Shown piece by piece: positions 61,952 to 64,000 of a DNA stretch of 64,000 bases. Origin of the DNA: CALMUP01 sp035327305 (GTDB lineage Bacteria; Verrucomicrobiota; Kiritimatiellia; CAIVKH01); the NCBI GenBank assembly GCA_035327305.1, contig DAOLDL010000002.1, positions 62,001-126,000 on the forward strand, written 5' to 3'. Position 1 is the first letter of the stretch; the number at the start of each line of letters is the position of its first letter. Position numbers and translations under genes: made by a program. The notes under the pieces are model-generated. The model was not told where the DNA came from, did not search any database, and saw nothing but the letters and a program-made list of their open reading frames with translations.

Positions 61952-64000
61952 GCTGACTTCTTCCGGGATTTCATGTTCTTACTGCGAGAACGTACCATCG
62001 TGCTTTGTCCGAGAACTTCCGCCAAATATTTTCCAGTATGTGACTTCCGGTTATTCGCCACTTCTTCGGGTGTTCCCTCGGCAATAATGGCTCCACCGGC
62101 ATGGCCCCCTTCAGGTCCCAAATCTATTATATAATCCGCCGTTTTAATAACATCCAGATTATGCTCGATAATGACAAGCGTATTACCGGCGTCCCTCAAA
62201 CGTTCAAGTACATGCAGAAGTTTGTGCACATCGGCAAAATGAAGTCCCGTGGTCGGTTCATCCAGCAAATAAAGCGTGCGACCGGTATCCTTGCGGCTAA
62301 GTTCCGCGGATAGCTTAACACGCTGGGCCTCTCCGCCGGATAATGTGGTGGCCGGCTGGCCTAATTGAAGGTAACCCAGGCCAACTTCCGACAATGTCCG
62401 CAGTCGCCGTGCAATCGCTGGAACATTCTTGAAAAATTCCAGTGAATCGTCGATGGTCATGTGAAGCACATCGGCGATGCTTTTATCACCATACTTCACT
62501 TCGAGTGTTTCGCGGTTGTAGCGCAACCCTCCACACTGCTCACACGTAACATATACATCCGGAAGAAAATTCATCTCAATGCGCAGTATGCCATCGCCTT
62601 TGCAGGTTTCGCAACGTCCGCCTTTTACATTAAAACTGTATCGCCCGACTTTGTAACCCCTTATCTTTGAAGAGGGTAGCTGGGCAAACAATGCCCTGAT
62701 CTGGTCAAACGCGCCGGTGTAAGTTGCCGGATTACTGCGCGGTGTTCGACCAATCGGTGATTGATCAATAACGATTACCTTGTCCAAGTGTTCCAACCCA
62801 ATGATTTTGCGGTGCTTTCCGGGGCGCTCCTTGGAATTATAAAAGTGTTTGAATAGCGCTTTTCGCATCACATCGTCAACAAGTGTGCTTTTTCCACTAC
62901 CGGACACTCCAGTCACACATACCATCAAACCAAGAGGAATCGCCACATCGACATTCTTTAAATTATTTTCTGATGCCCCGGTCAGCTTCAACACCGGACC
63001 TTTCGGCTTTGCCCGCGTTTTTGGCACTGCGATCTGGATCCGACCGTTCATGTATTGGGCAGTCAGGGATCGTTCATTTTTAAGCAAGTCCGGTACAGTT
63101 CCCTGATGAATTATTTCCCCGCCGTGACGTCCGGCCCCCGGACCAAGATCCAATACATAGTCAGCAATCCGGATGGTTTGTTCATCGTGCTCAACCACTA
63201 CAACGGTATTTCCAAGATCGCGCAAACCCTGCAATGTTAAAATCAGCTTTTCATTGTCACGCTGGTGCAGACCGATACTTGGTTCATCCAATACATACAA
63301 CACGCCGACAAGTCCGGCGCCTACTTGCGTCGCCAGGCGAATTCGCTGGGCTTCTCCGCCCGACAACGTGCCGCTTTCGCGGTCCAGGGTGAGATAATCA
63401 AGTCCGACATTCACCAGGAATGACAGGCGTTGCGCGATTTCCTTTACCACTTCACCGGCGATTCGTTGTTCCAACGGAGACAGGTTTATTTTGTTAAAGT
63501 ATTCCCAAGCTTCCCGAACCGACATACGTGTTACGTCGAGAATGGATTTTCCATGAACCGTACAGGATAGACTTTCCGGGCGTAACCGAGCGCCATTACA
63601 GGTCGTGCAATGTGCGCGGCTCATGTAGGTGCGGATTTTCTCACGCATGTATTCGCTGTCGGATTCTTCAAGTCGGCGTTGAAGATTGGGTAAAACGCCT
63701 TCAAAAGGTTTTTTATACTTATGGAACGAACCGCTTCGCCAGAATCCCAATTCCAGAACCTCGTCGCCGGAACCGTTCATGATAATTTTTCGAAACGATG
63801 CGGGAAGATCGGCGTATGGCATTTCCGGATCAATAGTATAATGCCGCGCAACTGCCTTGAGTAAATGCTTGAAATAAATAATGAGGCGTCGGCCTCCGCG
63901 CCGCCAGGGATGAATGGCGCCGGTTTCCAGTGATAACGATTTATCCGGAACGACCAAATCTTCGTCAAACACCATCATGGTTCCAAGGCCATGGCATGTG
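61948..64000 (-). CDS. uvrA: excinuclease ABC subunit UvrA, C-terminal two thirds (cut by window end)
   Basis: The minus-strand frame is still open at base 64000; the N-terminus lies beyond. Visible parts: CHGLGT and EDLVVPDKSLSL after the first zinc module, the insertion domain zinc motif CTTCNGARLRPESL, signature LSGGEAQRIRLATQVG, VLDEPSIGLHQRDNEKL, second Walker A GVSGSGKSTLVDDVM, zinc finger CETCKGDG...CEQCGG, LSGGEAQRVKLSAELSRK and LLDEPTTGLHF. UvrA recognises bulky DNA damage with UvrB. It appears first in a chain of overlapping genes reaching hisC. A LexA box could be upstream, outside the window. Confidence 0.97.
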   Translation of the reverse strand, partial: TCHGLGTMMVFDEDLVVPDKSLSLETGAIHPWRRGGRRLIIYFKHLLKAVARHYTIDPEMPYADLPASFRKIIMNGSGDEVLELGFWRSGSFHKYKKPFEGVLPNLQRRLEESDSEYMREKIRTYMSRAHCTTCNGARLRPESLSCTVHGKSILDVTRMSVREAWEYFNKINLSPLEQRIAGEVVKEIAQRLSFLVNVGLDYLTLDRESGTLSGGEAQRIRLATQVGAGLVGVLYVLDEPSIGLHQRDNEKLILTLQGLRDLGNTVVVVEHDEQTIRIADYVLDLGPGAGRHGGEIIHQGTVPDLLKNERSLTAQYMNGRIQIAVPKTRAKPKGPVLKLTGASENNLKNVDVAIPLGLMVCVTGVSGSGKSTLVDDVMRKALFKHFYNSKERPGKHRKIIGLEHLDKVIVIDQSPIGRTPRSNPATYTGAFDQIRALFAQLPSSKIRGYKVGRYSFNVKGGRCETCKGDGILRIEMNFLPDVYVTCEQCGGLRYNRETLEVKYGDKSIADVLHMTIDDSLEFFKNVPAIARRLRTLSEVGLGYLQLGQPATTLSGGEAQRVKLSAELSRKDTGRTLYLLDEPTTGLHFADVHKLLHVLERLRDAGNTLVIIEHNLDVIKTADYIIDLGPEGGHAGGAIIAEGTPEEVANNRKSHTGKYLAEVLGQSTMVRSRSKNMKSRKKSA

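Overview
The window is chromosomal DNA of a Gram-negative bacterium with roughly half G+C. Tol-Pal (35.3-39.1 kb), a lipoprotein, Tat export and paired type IV pilus/type II secretion ATPases point to a double membrane. A group 4 (energy-converting) hydrogenase end and a complete bidirectional group 3d hydrogenase, with no respiratory oxidase in view, suggest an anaerobic or fermentative life with hydrogen turnover. The mix of RRM protein, ExbB/ExbD with a long TPR protein, GlnRS and Hox/Ech genes would fit the PVC group (Verrucomicrobiota, Kiritimatiellota or Lentisphaerota), but that placement is inference only. There is one scaffold gap of 100 N (21530-21629). No insertion sequences, CRISPR arrays, prophage genes or rRNA were seen.

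Layout. 0-6.1 kb (+): 3' end of an Ech-type hydrogenase large subunit, ferredoxin, flavin-reductase-like gene and hoxEFUYH, mostly with overlapping or near-touching genes. 6.1-9 kb: a minimal zinc protease, rlmM, an integron-integrase-like gene on the minus strand, a LexA-box-like palindrome and lexA. 9-14.3 kb: small membrane protein, Na+/Ca2+ exchanger, M23 peptidase, rlmD, polX. 14.4-18 kb (+): pntAA-pntAB-pntB-pgl. 18-30.5 kb: secreted small protein, large GT-C type membrane protein, gap, pilB-pilT-pilB, erythromycin-esterase-like enzyme, glnS, a coiled-coil protein. 30.5-34.4 kb (-): tatA-tatC followed by two phosphohexomutase paralogues. 35.3-39.6 kb (-): RRM protein, then tolQRAB-pal. 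39.7-44.2 kb: thiO and a ThiG-like gene facing zwf, rsfS and nadD. 44.3-49.5 kb: eno, ftsB, glutamine cyclotransferase, AAA+ ATPase, tRNA-Arg, PstS-like protein. 49.5-57.2 kb: aroB, fmt, argA, pabBC fusion, hisC, hisD. 57.2-64 kb (-): zinc-ribbon protein, TonB-like protein, exbD, exbB, TPR protein and uvrA (cut by the window edge), which look co-transcribed into hisD-hisC.

How the genes work together. Hydrogenases exchange electrons between H2, ferredoxin and NAD(P)H; the transhydrogenase, pgl and zwf supply and balance NADPH. Two separate ExbB/ExbD proton-motor modules are present: classic Tol-Pal for envelope constriction, and a second one tied to a TPR lipid- or substrate-handling partner of unknown role.

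The points most worth following are three genes that keep a family fold but lose the catalytic residues next to, or beside, a functional partner: (1) an integron-integrase-like protein without its nucleophilic tyrosine, placed divergently from lexA across a shared LexA-type operator; (2) a phosphohexomutase lacking the phosphoserine and metal loop, directly upstream of an intact paralogue; (3) a ThiG-like protein lacking the Schiff-base lysine directly after thiO. In addition rsfS has no ATG, GTG or TTG start at its proper position.
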